Below, piece after piece: positions 1-10,843 of a stretch of DNA of 64,000 nucleotides (position 1 is its first letter; each line of letters starts with the position of its first letter). This DNA comes from Synaphobranchus kaupii. Taxonomy: Eukaryota; Chordata; Actinopteri; Anguilliformes; Synaphobranchidae. The stretch lies in the NCBI GenBank assembly GCA_029718625.1, contig CM056378.1, positions 58,737,027-58,801,026 of the forward strand. The letters run 5' to 3'. A program made the position numbers and the translations under genes. The notes under the pieces are model-generated. The model saw nothing but the letters and a program-made list of their open reading frames with translations, did not search any database and was not told where the DNA came from.

Positions 1-250
1 GCCTAAAAAATTATTCTATTTGATTACAGATGGAACTTGAAGAAAATAAATGAATAAAAGTTCCACCAAGACCACAAGCACTTGTCTTGTGTTCATTTAC
101 AAAACAAATCGGCTCTTCAGATATGCGAGTCGGCTCCCAACGTTCACCTAAAAGAGCCGGCTCAAAGAGCCGACTCGTTCGCGAACGACACACCACTACT
201 ACAGACTGAGAGTGGGTTGTAGTATGAACGTTCCAATGCTGCTGTAACAA
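1..250 (-). repeat. hAT-associated repeat fragment (tentative)
   Basis: AT-rich start, then a block around 130-190 with nested short palindromes (GAGCCGGCTC, TTCGCGAA). Similar GAGCCG/CGAACGA blocks are, from memory, common next to fish hAT-type elements. No transposase motif is visible here, so this is a weak family guess. The minus-strand reading frame through it shows no known domain. Confidence 0.25.
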
Positions 251-367
251 ATCACTAGTCTAGTAGCCTACTTGAGCTCAATAAGTTCGGTAACAACATA
301 AACCACTTAACAGAATTTAAAATTAACAGTTAACGTTAGCTACAAAAGCTTTTGCTCCATAGGTCTG

Positions 368-702
368 TGTGGCAGGGTGGGCGTGGTTAGCCTCTGCTTG
401 CAGAGAGAGAGTGAGCGGAGCGGCTCTCAGACCCGGAACCACAGCTGTCATGAGTTAATCAGGACAACACGATAATTAACAATTGAATGATTGTTGGATG
501 GTTGCCTGATTGCTTTGACAGTGAGCTTGGGCTTTAAAGGAGGGAAGCCGGAGAGGAAACGGGGCTGGCCGATGACGGGAGGGAAACGGAGAAACGTTTC
601 CAAGCGAACCGTAGCCAGCGAACCCACTAATAAAGTGTTTGGGTTGACAATTTCCGTGTACTGCCTGTTCTTCCGCGAGGGTGGCACTCGATCCTTGCCA
701 CA
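368..702 (+). mobile_element. Solo LTR, 335 bp
   Basis: The segment starts TGTGGCAGG and ends CCTTGCCACA, so its ends are imperfect inverted repeats with the TG..CA form of LTRs. It is flanked on both sides by GTCTG (363-367 and 703-707), a 5-bp target duplication typical of Ty3/gypsy integration. An AATAAA lies inside near 629. No internal coding region lies beside it, so it is a solo LTR left by recombination. The family is not recognised. Confidence 0.8.
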
Positions 703-763
703 GTCTGTTCTCAAGTGCTACTGCTAGGCTGGATCCATACCAAATCGAAAAAAATAAGTAAGT

Positions 764-1808
764 TCAAACTACTTGTGAATTGTAGCCAACATTTTCCACT
801 ATGTTGAGCAGCCAGAGTCTACGATGTGTAAAAAAAATCTTGACTATAACGTTGTTTGTATTAAGTAAAGTAATGTATTATGGGTATACCTGAGTTGAAA
901 ATATGACTGTTAATCCCTTAGTTTGGTAGAAAAAGGCAGGAGTGTCTTCATTATAGCCTATGGGAACCATATTAATGTTAGTTGCTGAAACTCCTGGTTC
1001 CTATCACCTTTCCAGTTCCTATAGCCTATAGCTTAACAGTTACTGGTTCACATTTTAGGTTTATATGAGATGGCTACAGTTGTTCAACTAAAATGCCTAA
1101 ACGGAATTTGTGAAGCTTGCCTGTTACTAATAGCCTATAGCTGCTAAATAAATTTTAAAACGGAACTCACTTTCTGCATCTGCAACGTGGAGTAGCTAGC
1201 CTCTCTGGTTTTATGTCCTCGGTTAGCTACTGTGATAGCCTGGATGAGACATATAATAGTTTACAGTTAGCTACGTAGGTAACTTATTTGACTAATAAAG
1301 TTAGGATGCTTTGATGAAGCTACAAAAGTTCAAAGTTTTTTTTCTAATGATAGGGAGAAGTTTACGGGAGAGTATAATTTTTAGGGAATCCCCCACACCC
1401 CCAACATGATTCCCTGCTCATGAAGGGTGATCACAAGTGTGTACATGAACATTTAGATGTATGGTTTTTAGGCCAGGCCTAAATTAATTCTGCTGCCATT
1501 GAGGCAATTTGTATAAGCTGTCAAACTAGAATAGGCTACACATCGGCTTTGACATCACAATGTGTCAACTGTTGCCGATGCCGATAAATTTTAGTTGATA
1601 GACGATGGTAACGCTACATATGTAAGAAATTTATAGAAATATTCTTTGCAACAACTAAATTATTTATTGATTTTAGGCTTATTGCTGCTCCAAAATTCAT
1701 GGGGAACAACCATTTTGTGGCTGCCTTTTTCTCCTGGGGGTGCATGCCCCCAGACCCCCCTAGTACAGGCTTAGCCCCCCTAAACGTATATCTCTGGCGA
1801 CGCCCCTG
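764..1808. other. No recognised gene or element
   Basis: AT-rich sequence with many short GTTAGCTA-type words and poly-A/T tracts. No open frame with recognisable protein sequence. A C/G-rich block near 1730-1805 (GGGGGTGCATGCCCCC and nearby) is palindromic and could be the edge of a DNA element. I cannot assign it. Confidence 0.4.
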
Positions 1809-2060
1809 GGCACAATCTCTTCATATGCTAAGATGAAGAAACACAGGGCCTTAAATAAGTTGCATTAAATAATTTAGGAAAGTTTGGATAGCATTGCTTT
1901 GGAATAGAGCTAGTTTATTTAGTGTGAGCTACGATAGGCAATATTGTTAGTTGTAACTTGGCCACATTTTGATATCAAGACTTTTAAAGGCAGGCCTAGT
2001 TTCTGCAAGTTGGAATTAAGAACTTATGGACAGCGCTATGTAGGCTATGCGTGAGTAAAT
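1809..2060 (+). repeat. Repeat K, arm 1
   Basis: This block matches, in inverted orientation, the sequence at 7165-7285 plus 8046-8155. Shared landmarks are AACACAGGGCC, AATAATTTAGGAAA, a GATATCAA..CTTTTAA stretch and GGCAGGCCTAG. The arms lie 5-6 kb apart. The second arm is interrupted by a 760-bp insertion that this arm lacks. No coding content seen. Confidence 0.7.
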
Positions 2061-2149
2061 TGGCTTTTTTTTACGTCGTAGATGTTTTTGATCTGATTTT
2101 ACTTTACTGTTCACATATGCTGTAGTATATGGAAGCTATTTCGTGCCAC

Positions 2150-2455
2150 ATTCAAATATCAAATGACCACATCTTATAGTGAAAACTGAACACATTAATT
2201 AACAAAAGACCATATCAACTGACAAAATACCACATCATATATTTAAATCACAACACATGAAATAACAAAATACCACATCGTATAGTGAATACTCAACACA
2301 AGAAATAACAAAATACCACATTGTATAGTTAAAACTCAACCCATGAATTAATAAAAAACCACACCATACAGTATAGTGCAACCTCAACAAGTGAATTAAC
2401 AAAAGACCACATTGTATAGTGAAAACTCAACACATGAATTAACAAACCACCACAA
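2150..2455 (+). repeat. Minisatellite, about 43-45 bp unit
   Basis: About six to seven diverged tandem copies of a unit built on ACCACAT..TATAGTGAAAACTCAACACATGAA. CCACA landmarks fall near 2230, 2273, 2316, 2361, 2406 and 2449, giving a 43-45 bp period. A minus-strand open frame here is only a by-product of the repeat. Confidence 0.75.
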
Positions 2456-3644
2456 ATCTGCCATTTGTCATTCGATGCTTCCCAGTTTCCCGTTTGATGC
2501 CATGCTTTCATTCAATTTGACAGTTGCCTTTTCACTTTGAGATGTGTGTATTTACTTTAACCCTATAGACTTTGGCCCCCTAGTGGTGGGACGCATGTGC
2601 CCCAATTTTTTATAGTGTTCATATTTCTCTTAAATTCTAAATTAAAATGTTAATAAAACATGGAACTTTCGACGCAAAATTGTTAAAAACAGTCACAGCC
2701 TGCGAACACATTAGTTTATATGCTTATCAGCTCTCAGGTTACACTACAGAGCCATAAAGCAGCAGGGTGCTAATAGCCCAACCCACTTTTTTATTTGTTT
2801 ACAGCCTTCACCTCGCCGCAGTCACAGGCAATAAAATGCATATCACAAAAGCTCTTGGTACCATTTCAACACGCTAAAAAATCAAGATCCGATTCAGGAA
2901 CAATTGTATATTATTGAAAAGTTGTATAAATAAACATTAGGTGTTTTTTTCCCGTGCTCACTTCAGTATGCATACAACCGATATACTTCCGGTTTTGTAT
3001 AAATACATTTTATTTTCTACAAATTCTCTTGATAAACATGTTTAAGCAACCAAGTACGATACCTGGTTATGCAGTTATAACCCTTTTCTGAAGAATCCTC
3101 AACGTTTTTTCGTAACCCATTTATCCATTATCCAGGAAATTCTCAATTTCCACAGTGCGTACCCATCACATTTGCGTTTGTACTACGTTACTACCGTTGC
3201 GTAAAAGCATTACTAGACTGCTACAGGAATGATCTAACGTAAAACACGTAGATTATCTTCTACGGGGTTGCCTGCCCTTTCAAACGAAGTAAAATATGTC
3301 ATATTCAAGCGACTGTGAACGGCGCTGTATCCACGCGTAACGACAGCTCATAGGGCAATCGGCTGTGCGCTCCTGACTGTTGACAGCATCAGATGACGCC
3401 TGTGGCCATTTTTACTGAGTTTATCCTGGAAGGGATGGGCTGGATTGCTGTACAAGTACGTTTTTAGTCTATCCCGATGTATTTAGCAATGTGTAGCTTT
3501 TTTGTGAGCTGAAAATACGTCACAGACCAGCACAGACCAGCCTTTCCCTGTACGCACACACGGGGTTGCTGTATGGTGCAATTGCGCTGGTGATGTCTTT
3601 GCTGCTCCAAAGTTTACGATTATTTTATACATTTATACGCGAAC

Positions 3645-3780
3645 GTGGCAATCAACGGTGGAAAGAAGAGCGCTTATTTCACGGTTGCTCAGGTTTTGGA
3701 GGTGCGCAGTGTCCCAGAGGTGAAGAAGTCTATGCTCTGGCAGAGCAATGATTCTGTGGCATGGACCCGTGCCTGGACAT
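3645..3780 (+). pseudogene. Candidate N-terminal exon of piggyBac-like transposase
   Basis: A 45-codon frame with the core KKSAYFTVAQVLEV ends at a consensus splice donor (GTAAGT from 3781). An FT/F..QVL.. helix near the N-terminus, followed by acidic sequence, resembles the start of piggyBac-derived (PGBD) proteins. That is family knowledge, not a search result. The initiator position reads GTG instead of ATG at 3645-3647, so this copy probably lost its start codon. Phase 1 at the donor matches the open frame of the candidate next exon at 4378. The DDD catalytic core is absent. Confidence 0.4.
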
Positions 3781-4159
3781 GTAAGTGTTTAAAAAAATAT
3801 ATAATACAAATTATTATTATTGTTATTATCATCATAATTATCAACAGTATGGAGCGCTATTATATTGTATTTTTAGTTTGGTGATAAATGGATTCTCGCA
3901 GGAGTTCGCTAGTTAGCTTCTATGTTGTTACAGGCTGCTAAGGAGCACCTGCTAAGGGGGGTTGTAGCGTTCATTCGCAGTTTCTTTGTGTAGCAACCAA
4001 CACAAGGGCTAGTACTTTAGTTCACGGTTCAGTCAAGACATTACAGTATTATAATTATGTAATTTAGTTCGTGCAAGCTGACAAACTAATTCATAAATCC
4101 TAGTTAGCTACGATTGCTAATTATGTTGGAGCTAATATCAGACGTACTGTGGATGTAAG

Positions 4160-4192
4160 ATTTTTTAATGTATATACGTATATATATATATA

Positions 4193-4281
<89 letters not shown>
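4160..4281. repeat. Compound (TA)n(TG)n(TA)n microsatellite
   Basis: Alternating TA blocks flank about 18 TG dinucleotides, all inside the piggyBac-like element. It lies in the candidate intron between 3781 and 4377. Confidence 0.9.
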
Positions 4282-4287
<6 letters not shown>

Positions 4288-4377
4288 AATTTAAAAAAAT
4301 TTATCTTTTTGAGATAATTTGTGTTTTCATTTTTTAGTGATTCTACTTAGTAATGTATTTGAATCTGTCTTTTTCAG

Positions 4378-4441
4378 GGAGGACAGTGAAGACACCCCTC
4401 CCCCACCTGACACCTCTGTCGTAGGAGGTGGTAACAGACAG
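4378..4441 (+). pseudogene. Candidate acidic second exon
   Basis: Preceded by a pyrimidine tract and CAG acceptor (TTTTTCAG) and followed by CAG|GTTTGC. Read in the phase left by the exon at 3645-3780 it stays open and encodes EDSEDTPPPPDTS, an acidic/proline stretch of the kind found after the start of piggyBac-type proteins. No further coding sequence follows. Confidence 0.3.
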
Positions 4442-5022
4442 GTTTGCCAAATAGTGATGTATAATTCATTACTTTTGCTGTAAAAAGTCAAGTTGAAGGC
4501 TTGTTATAGATAAACCTGTTATTCTGCTGGCTTATGGGGCTCTGGTAAATCTAATTTTGAAGTACAGTGCCATTTTAAATGTAAAGCAGATTGGTTGGAT
4601 AACATTAGGGTAAGTAATCCTTTTCGGAGAGGTATTTGGTAAAAATACCAATGCATAAGGAAAGCCTGTAGATATCTTTACCAAATTGTATACCCAAGTG
4701 GACAACATATTAGTGCACTAGTATAAACAATTCTGGCTTGCTCCAGTACTTTGAAGTTCAGATATTCAGTGATACACTATAAAAACACAAGGCGTTTTCT
4801 ACTTTTTTTTGTATTCTTATGTGTATTTTGTATAAACTGTATGTGACCACTTTGACATACATTTATTCTGTTCCAAATTTCTGAATGGTACAAGCCTCTT
4901 CTTTCATTGAAACTTTCAACCATGGATGTGCAGTGAATAGTTTTTGAGATATTGGCACTTAATTGACACTAGTAAAAACTAGACGAAAATTGGGCCAAAT
5001 GGGCCAAAGTAAATAGGGTTAA

Positions 5023-5380
5023 AGCCTGACTTGCACCTGCCAATCAAAGGCTCCACCCCACCCACCCCATCAGTGAAATCGATGCTCGATCTTCGTGACT
5101 TTTCCGGTGAATCTACACGTCCAACCAAAACTTAAATTTTTTACGGTCTATATTATTAGCTAGTTAAGTTATTGACAACTTGGCGATGAGTTACCGTGAT
5201 ATAATTCTGGACTAAATTATTGTTTTATTAACATTACACCAAATACAGTCTGGAACAGCCATTGACGATTTTGTTTTGTACAGAGTTGAGGAGAGAATGG
5301 GAGAGATGATGGTTTACACCAAATAATTTTTTGAGTCTGGTGTTATCACAGAACGTATTATAAACAACATTGAATCCAAG
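5023..5380. other. No recognised gene
   Basis: A short C-rich patch (CACCCCACCC near 5056) followed by AT-rich sequence. No open frame or terminal repeat that I can support. Confidence 0.4.
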
Positions 5381-5613
5381 TGATATAAGGTGAGCAAATA
5401 TACTGTTAACACATTATGAAATTATATTATGAAAATGCTATGTAAAATTAACTTTCTAGCTGACTACTTGCAGCATAATGAGTAACGTTACGTTAGCTAG
5501 CTTAGAGAGGAACCTCTTCCACCTGCTGTATGGTCAGCTAGCAAGCTAATGTTACATAGCATTTTCATAATATAATTTCATGTGTTAACGGTATATTTGC
5601 TCACCTTATATCA
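5381..5613. repeat. Long hairpin with about 65-bp arms
   Basis: 5381-5445 starts TGATATAAGGTGAGCAAATA and 5552-5613 ends with its complement. The arms are near-identical across a loop of about 105 bp. A central GTTAGCTAGC-rich loop contains further small palindromes. Probably a foldback MITE; no target duplication is evident. Confidence 0.75.
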
Positions 5614-5639
5614 TTTGCTTCCATTCGTCTTTGAATAGT

Positions 5640-6707
5640 TCGTAACGAGACTTAAAAAAATGCGGGCTACAGGGCTGCCAACTTTCAGACTTGAGCAAGA
5701 GTGAGAAATCTGATTTTCAATCACCCATACCCTTGCCGCCGTGCTCGCACCATTGTGCCCACGCCCACCACCGCGCTACTTCCTCAATTTCAGACTGAAT
5801 AGGCCTATTTATTACAGTTCGGAAATAGCAATAATGACATTACACATATTTCTTTCAGTGCTTTTTTTTTTAACTTTGCATAATCACATACATGTGGCAG
5901 ATTACTTTTAAACGGTAAGTACACCCTAGATCACTTTTTGTTTCGCTGTAAACGGGTTTGTATGCCTACCTTATAATGGAACTTATTTATGCATTCCGTT
6001 AATTCAACAATTCTGAAATAAAATAATAAGAAACTGGTAGAAAAGCGTCTGTGATCCCCACACTGCCCCCGCCCCAATCGTGATGTCAGAGTACCTCTTT
6101 GGAGGTACCTCTACGTCATATGGATAATTGTTGTCACCCACAATGGAAACAGCACCTGATTGGTTAGACCCACTACGTTACTTTCGTTTCAGCTCCATGT
6201 TTTTAAACCGGAACAATGTGGCGTCCTGTTCAACTCTCTTATTCCACCTAAATAGTCCACTAAAATATGTTTCTGAAAATATTTCAGGTGAAAAATAGGC
6301 CATGTAGTTACTGAATCTTGATTCATATTTGATGTGCAATGTCTAGTTTGATCCGAGTAATACGAAATCATTTGTAGCTACATTGTACGTTCATTTATGC
6401 AAATGACGATGGACACAGCTCCTTCGCCCCACCCCTCTCCCTCGCTCACCCCACAAAGTATTTTTCAAAATTGTGTAGTAGGCGGAGAAAGGCTGAGACA
6501 GTGGGAGTACTTACTCTTTAAAGCTTCTAAAGCTGCCACCAGAGGGCGATCAGGCGACTAGGGGGTCAATTAACACTTTGCAGTAACACTCTTCAGCGCC
6601 CACAAACAGGCAAGCGCTCTCATATTAACAAGCTGGCTTTAACAGTATACAACAAGCACTGGCCAGTCTGAAACGAAAGCTTTACTTGCAAAACTTCCTC
6701 CACTTAA
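5640..6707. other. Unassigned region with DNA-element debris
   Basis: No supported coding frame. A CCACCAGAGGGCGATCAGG...GGGGGTCAATTAA stretch near 6540-6575 resembles the CTAG-GGG ends of TTAA-flanked elements seen elsewhere in this window, but no partner end was found. Confidence 0.3.
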
Positions 6708-7164
6708 AGGGGCAGTTCACCCAAAAATGAAATTAAGATATGTTTCTATGTGCTCGGAGTGCCATCTATCCATCTAGATAGTTTTGCTGAGATTTCACTG
6801 GTTTAGTGATATCACCCTGACAGAATGGGTCCAAAGTTTGTTGGCTTTTACTCACGCACAGCCAAGTTACCCACGCACAGCCTACAGATGTTGTGCACGT
6901 TTTTTTGAAAACTACTTTTTACCAAAGCACGCCAACTGTGTATATCTGCGCAGAGACTCAACCAAAGCACACCAGTATTCTAGGGTGCACTGTGAAATAA
7001 GCCCCAGAATACTTGCGAGTTTTGGTTGAGACTTAGCTTGGATATACACAGTTGGCACCCTTCGGTAGAAAGTAGTTTGAAAGAATCAACCAGCTTCACT
7101 CGACTTGATGGGCCCACACATCAATTCAGAAAGCAACAAAAAACATTTTCAACGTACAAAAATG
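6708..7164. repeat. MITE-like repeat with TTAAAGGGGCAGTTC end
   Basis: The block starts TTAAAGGGGCAGTTCACCC, like other TTAA-AGGG ends at 39884 and 62166. Inside, 6918-6950 and 7035-7070 are partly complementary (CCAACTGTGTATATC against GATATACACAGTTGG), so part of it can fold back. No clear right end. Confidence 0.4.
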
Positions 7165-7285
7165 CCAAGCTACTCACGCACAGCCTCCAACAATGTCTTT
7201 AAGTACTTAATTACAACTTGCAAAAGCTAGGCCTGCCGTTAAAAGTATTGATATCAAAATGAGGTCAAGTTACAACCAACAATAT

Positions 7286-8045
7286 AGCTGCAAGCAGCGA
7301 TGTCCGGGGACCGTGCGGCATTAGCGGCATTAGCAGCATTTGTCAAACGCAGAAACCGCAAGATGGTAGACAACTCTAGACAGGGTTGACCCAAAATACA
7401 AATATTTGTTTCTAATCAGGGCTTTTGCCATTGCTGATGGTATCTTAACCCGATCCAGTAAGGGCTTGCGTATTAAGTCTTTTGTACAAGTGAAACAGTG
7501 AACAGTTAATACTGTTAAATTTCTTAACTATTGCAATAAAAAGGTGTTTCTTAATGTGAAAACAACATTAAAAGAAGCATAGCATTTGCACAATAGTTTT
7601 GCCAAACATTAACCTAGCCATTGGTACCAATTTGAAATTGCACCGCTGACCACATACATGGAAAGCCAATACTGAATCTGCTAGGCCAAAGCAGGTTAAC
7701 AGAAATGAGGAGGCCAAATAAGACTTGTGTGTTGCGGTATCACATTGTTTTGGCTTACTGACTTCATAATTCAAACAGATAACTGGTAATATTGTGAAAT
7801 TTCCTAGCCTTTGCAATAAAAAGAACATTCTTACAATGACGTGCACATTGTGTGCCTCAAAAAAAACTAGAACAGGTGGGGATCGAACCACCAACCTACT
7901 ACACGGCAGTCAAATGCCTTAACCACTAAGCTCCAGAAACTTTCACAGTTGGTATAGTAGGTAGACGGCCTGTTAAGCAGAGATAGTGTACTTGGCGGAT
8001 GGCATACCTGCCATCCCAACATTCGCTTCGCTGCACGGTCCCCTA
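7286..8045 (-). mobile_element. Element J: 760-bp insertion with AATAT target duplication
   Basis: Starts AGCTGCAAGCAGCGATG and ends CGCTGCACGGTCCCCTA, with AATAT at 7281-7285 and 8046-8050. The AGCTGCAAGCAGCGATG start recurs widely in fish genomes, from memory. It holds a tRNA-like head on the minus strand (7868-7941) but no convincing protein. The class (SINE composite or DNA element) is open. Confidence 0.6.
7868..7941 (-). ncRNA. tRNA-derived SINE head with Pol III A and B boxes
   Basis: On the minus strand the sequence carries an A-box-like TTAGTGGTTAAGGC (7916-7929) and a near-consensus B box GGTTCGATCCC (about 7879-7889), at tRNA-like spacing. The expected acceptor stem does not pair, so it is not a functional tRNA. 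It fits the 5' head of a tRNA-derived SINE. Confidence 0.6.
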
Positions 8046-8339
8046 AATATTGACTATGGTAGCTCACATGAATTAAACTAGATCTATTCCAAAACAATGC
8101 TATCATATTTCCTAAATTATTTCATGTACCTTGGCCCTGTGTTTTTTCCATCTTACCAAGAAGAAGAAAAATTGCTAAAATAATAAGTTTGGGGCTTTAT
8201 TGTGTGGATGTGTGAAGTTGTACCTGAATTATGTGTGGTTACATGAGGTCAGAACATACAGAAGTTAATGTTTAAGGGGTGAGAGTTTGTGGTCATTATG
8301 GTGATTTCTGTAAGAAACCCTGTAAAGTGACAAACTCGG

Positions 8340-8440
8340 GAGTAGGGTGTATCTGCAGAACTGCAGAAGGGGCTTACAGCTTGCTGGGCGGGGCTTGAGG
8401 GGCTTATAGCTTGCTGGGCGGGGCTAAGCACTAGTGCGCA
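8340..8440 (+). promoter_or_regulatory. Tandem GC-box block upstream of the mini-gene
   Basis: Two direct copies of a roughly 32-bp unit, each ending GCTTGCTGGGCGGGGCT, give two GGGCGGGGC Sp1-type boxes about 120-190 bp upstream of the ATG at 8558. A partial inverted match (AAGCTGTAAGCCCCTTCTGCAG) lies near 13953-13980. A role as promoter is inferred from position only. Confidence 0.35.
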
Positions 8441-8557
8441 TGCGGATGGACCGAATTTGTGTTGCCAGAACTTATGCAGACGAGCAGACACTAGTTTGTA
8501 TGAGAGAGTCTCTCTAGCTCTGGTTTAAACTTTCATTCGGTTGAAGAAGAACCAAAT

Positions 8558-8575
8558 ATGGCTTCCAGTGAAAAA
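8558..8575 (+). CDS. Candidate first exon of CxxC mini-gene (MASSEK)
   Basis: An ATG in fair context (AAATATGG) opens six codons, MASSEK, that end exactly at a consensus splice donor GTAAGT (8576-8581) in phase 0. Upstream lie GC boxes (8340-8440). The donor is followed within a few bases by a TTAA where piggyBac-like element B is inserted, so B lies in the presumed intron. The partner exon at 12521-12685 also starts in phase 0. The exon is very short and the link is inferred; a chance ATG plus donor is possible. Confidence 0.35.
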
Positions 8576-10060
8576 GTAAGTACCTTAACCTCTTCCTACC
8601 GAGGGCAAAATAGGCCAAATTTTGCCTGTTTTCACTAGTGACAAACAAAGGTGGTTATCTCAAAAACTATAAATGGTACAAATATGGTTCATGGCTTTTA
8701 TTAAAGCAGACACCTGCAGTATTACGACTAAGCAGTGAGAACTCATAGAAATCCAGTTTTTGATACTTAACTACAACAATTTATGTACAGAAAATATAAA
8801 AAAACTAAAAAACGGGTACCTACATTCAAGTTTAAGAATTTGTACCTGGGGAGCTACAAATGCAATCAAGGAAATGACTCCTCTATCTGATTCATCAATA
8901 TGCTGCCTACCTCTGGTAACAATCTGGTGTCAATATCTCAAACCATTCAAATTTTACAGGGTTTTTTTCAGGTGAACCTTTTTCGTTATCCAAATGGTGC
9001 CAAATGGTGCCAAATGTGCCAAAAATGGCAATGTTCCAGAAAGGTCTCAATATGATTTATTTTTTAGGTTTTTACAATAAAATGAGATCATTTGTCAATA
9101 TTGGCAATAAAAGTTCGTTTTTAGACGTGTTCTTGGTGTTCTGCATATTACACAACTAACTACCCAAGGTTACAAAAAGCTGTCAAAACCCATGTAGCAG
9201 CACAGTGAATCTTGTGTATTTCACCAGAGCCCCATTAGCCAGAAATGAGTCCAGGAATGTGCAAACAGGTTTTCAAATGAATAATGGGAATAGTATGAAA
9301 CCTCCCTACACATTAATGCTTGCCAGTCATGTCCTTTATTCTGTTGCCACCTCCTATGACAGGGACGTTGGGGTTGGGTTTTAGGAGGCAAAACTTTATA
9401 CATGACAAACATATATCAACTATATACAAGTGCACTAAGGTGTACTACTAAAAGTGCAGTGGATAAAAAATCAAAAGTCCACCAGTTTCCTAGATAAAAA
9501 ATAAAAACACCCCTGCTGTAACAAATAAAAAGATCCTTGCCTCTAATTGCTGAAGTTACCGTATTTACACAAAGAAAGTACAAAATGGCAGGGTCCAAAA
9601 AGCTAAAAAAAATGAACTAAAAACAAAAAAAGGTAAAGGATCAAAACATCGGGGTGGAGGTTGAGGAGAGATTATTTAACCATTCATACAGAAGCCATTT
9701 AGACTACACATTCCCTCAGGAGAGCAATCTGCATCATTACAAATCCCACTAACCCTGTCCATGGAATTGTCCACCATGTTGATATACCCATTAGTCCCCC
9801 TTATACAACAACAATCAACAATAATAATAATCAACAAGTACTCCCTCATGTTATCATGTTCTCTCCCTCATACCATGCATAAATTACCATTTTGTTTACC
9901 TGCACAGCCTTCTGTACTGCATACAGAACAATTTACTCAGGTGGAACAATGACTTTACTAAACACTTCCAGAAGCCATTTCACACTCAAAAAAATCGTTT
10001 TAGTAGCTCATCTCAGACACAAATAGATAGCTAGCTGCTTGTTACCTGTAATTTTGCTTG

Positions 10061-10303
10061 CATTACATTACATTTATTTAGCAGACGCTTTTATCCAAAG
10101 CGACGTACAGTAAGTGCGCACAGAGACATCAAGATCACTACAGAACAGACAAGGCAAAGCACATCCTTCGCATAATGTAGCAGCTATCCCTAGCAATGAA
10201 CGTCGACTGTAGTTCAGAGTAAGCTGTGGGCAAATCAGCAACACCACACTTCCATTCCTAATACTCGTATAAACTATAATAAACAGACAGGAAAACACAG
10301 GGA
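10061..10303 (-). mobile_element. L2-clade LINE 3' tail inserted into element B
   Basis: The minus strand ends with the L2 3' terminus (CGCTTTGGATAAAAGCGTCT and TAAATGTAATG repeats) and matches 19980-20222. TGCTTG occurs on both sides (10055-10060, 10304-10309). In element B copy 2 (around 55395-55412) the same place is uninterrupted with a single TGCTTG, so this is a proven insertion with a 6-bp target duplication. It is about 240 bp, strongly 5'-truncated, and non-coding. Confidence 0.85.
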
Positions 10304-10703
10304 TGCTTGCTAGCTTGCCACTGTAAAGGCAATACTATCTATATTAATTTAGCTGAGAGGGACCGATTTTATGCATAAGTATATAAGGTTAGTTAGCTTC
10401 ACAGAAGAAACACAGGGATTCACGCATTGCAGCTAAATTTCCTTCGATGCTTACACCAATACACCCTAAGTTTACTTCATAAATTATGTATCATACCGTT
10501 GGAATGTGCAATTTGTAATATTAATTGTATGAAAAACAATAAAATACAGTTGACAATGTAATTACGAACCCGCATGGCATTGCGTGAATTCACACTGGTA
10601 TATCGAAAAATCGGTAATACCACCAGCCCTAACGACGTTACCTGCCATGGCAAAATTCAATGCGTTTATAGCATAACACTGTTAGTATGATAAAACAACT
10701 TAC

Positions 10704-10843
10704 ATGTCAGCAACATCATCTCGGTCATCAGTGGATTCAGCGTCACTGAGACAGGATGAGTCTCCCTCGGCAAAAACATCTTCTGGCTTATCCAGTTCGT
10801 CTAGCACTTGGTGCACGGATAAACGCCTCAAAAATCTCGACAT
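10704..10843 (-). CDS. piggyBac-like transposase N-terminal exon (element B copy 1)
   Basis: Reading leftward from ATG at 10841-10843, the exon encodes a basic start (MSRFLRRLSVHQVLDELDK) and then an acidic tail, ending at a GTAAGT donor. The SVHQVL..L helix followed by acidic residues resembles piggyBac-family N-termini by family knowledge. Compared with copy 2 (54807-54928) it has 18 extra bases (six codons, SSCLSD) that keep the frame. The catalytic domain is missing, so at most a short peptide or a 5' exon could be expressed. Confidence 0.5.

Larger units (their letters stand above)
2557..5022 (+). mobile_element. piggyBac-like non-autonomous element
   Basis: The ends are near-perfect inverted repeats: CCCTATAGACTTTGGCCC at the left and the complement of GGGCCAAAGTAAATAGGG at the right. 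They sit directly between TTAA at 2557-2560 and TTAA at 5019-5022. TTAA duplication is the hallmark of piggyBac transposons. At about 2.46 kb it has no room for a transposase catalytic region and none is seen. Only two short N-terminal-like exons remain (3645-3780, 4378-4441). A microsatellite lies inside at about 4160-4281. It is a different family from element B elsewhere in the window. Confidence 0.7.
7165..8155 (-). repeat. Repeat K, arm 2, interrupted by element J
   Basis: 7165-7285 and 8046-8155 together are the inverted counterpart of 1809-2060. The break lies exactly at AATAT, which is present on both sides of the inserted element J. The uninterrupted sequence at arm 1 (CAATATTG, near 1939-1947) is the empty form of this site. 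Confidence 0.7.

Noticed and set aside
2150..2455. Minus-strand 60-codon frame as a gene
   Set aside because: Generated by tandem minisatellite units.
7868..7941. A functional tRNA gene
   Set aside because: A and B boxes are present, but the acceptor stem does not pair and no proper 3' end exists.
10074..10298. 74-codon minus-strand frame
   Set aside because: It lies wholly within an L2 3' untranslated tail.
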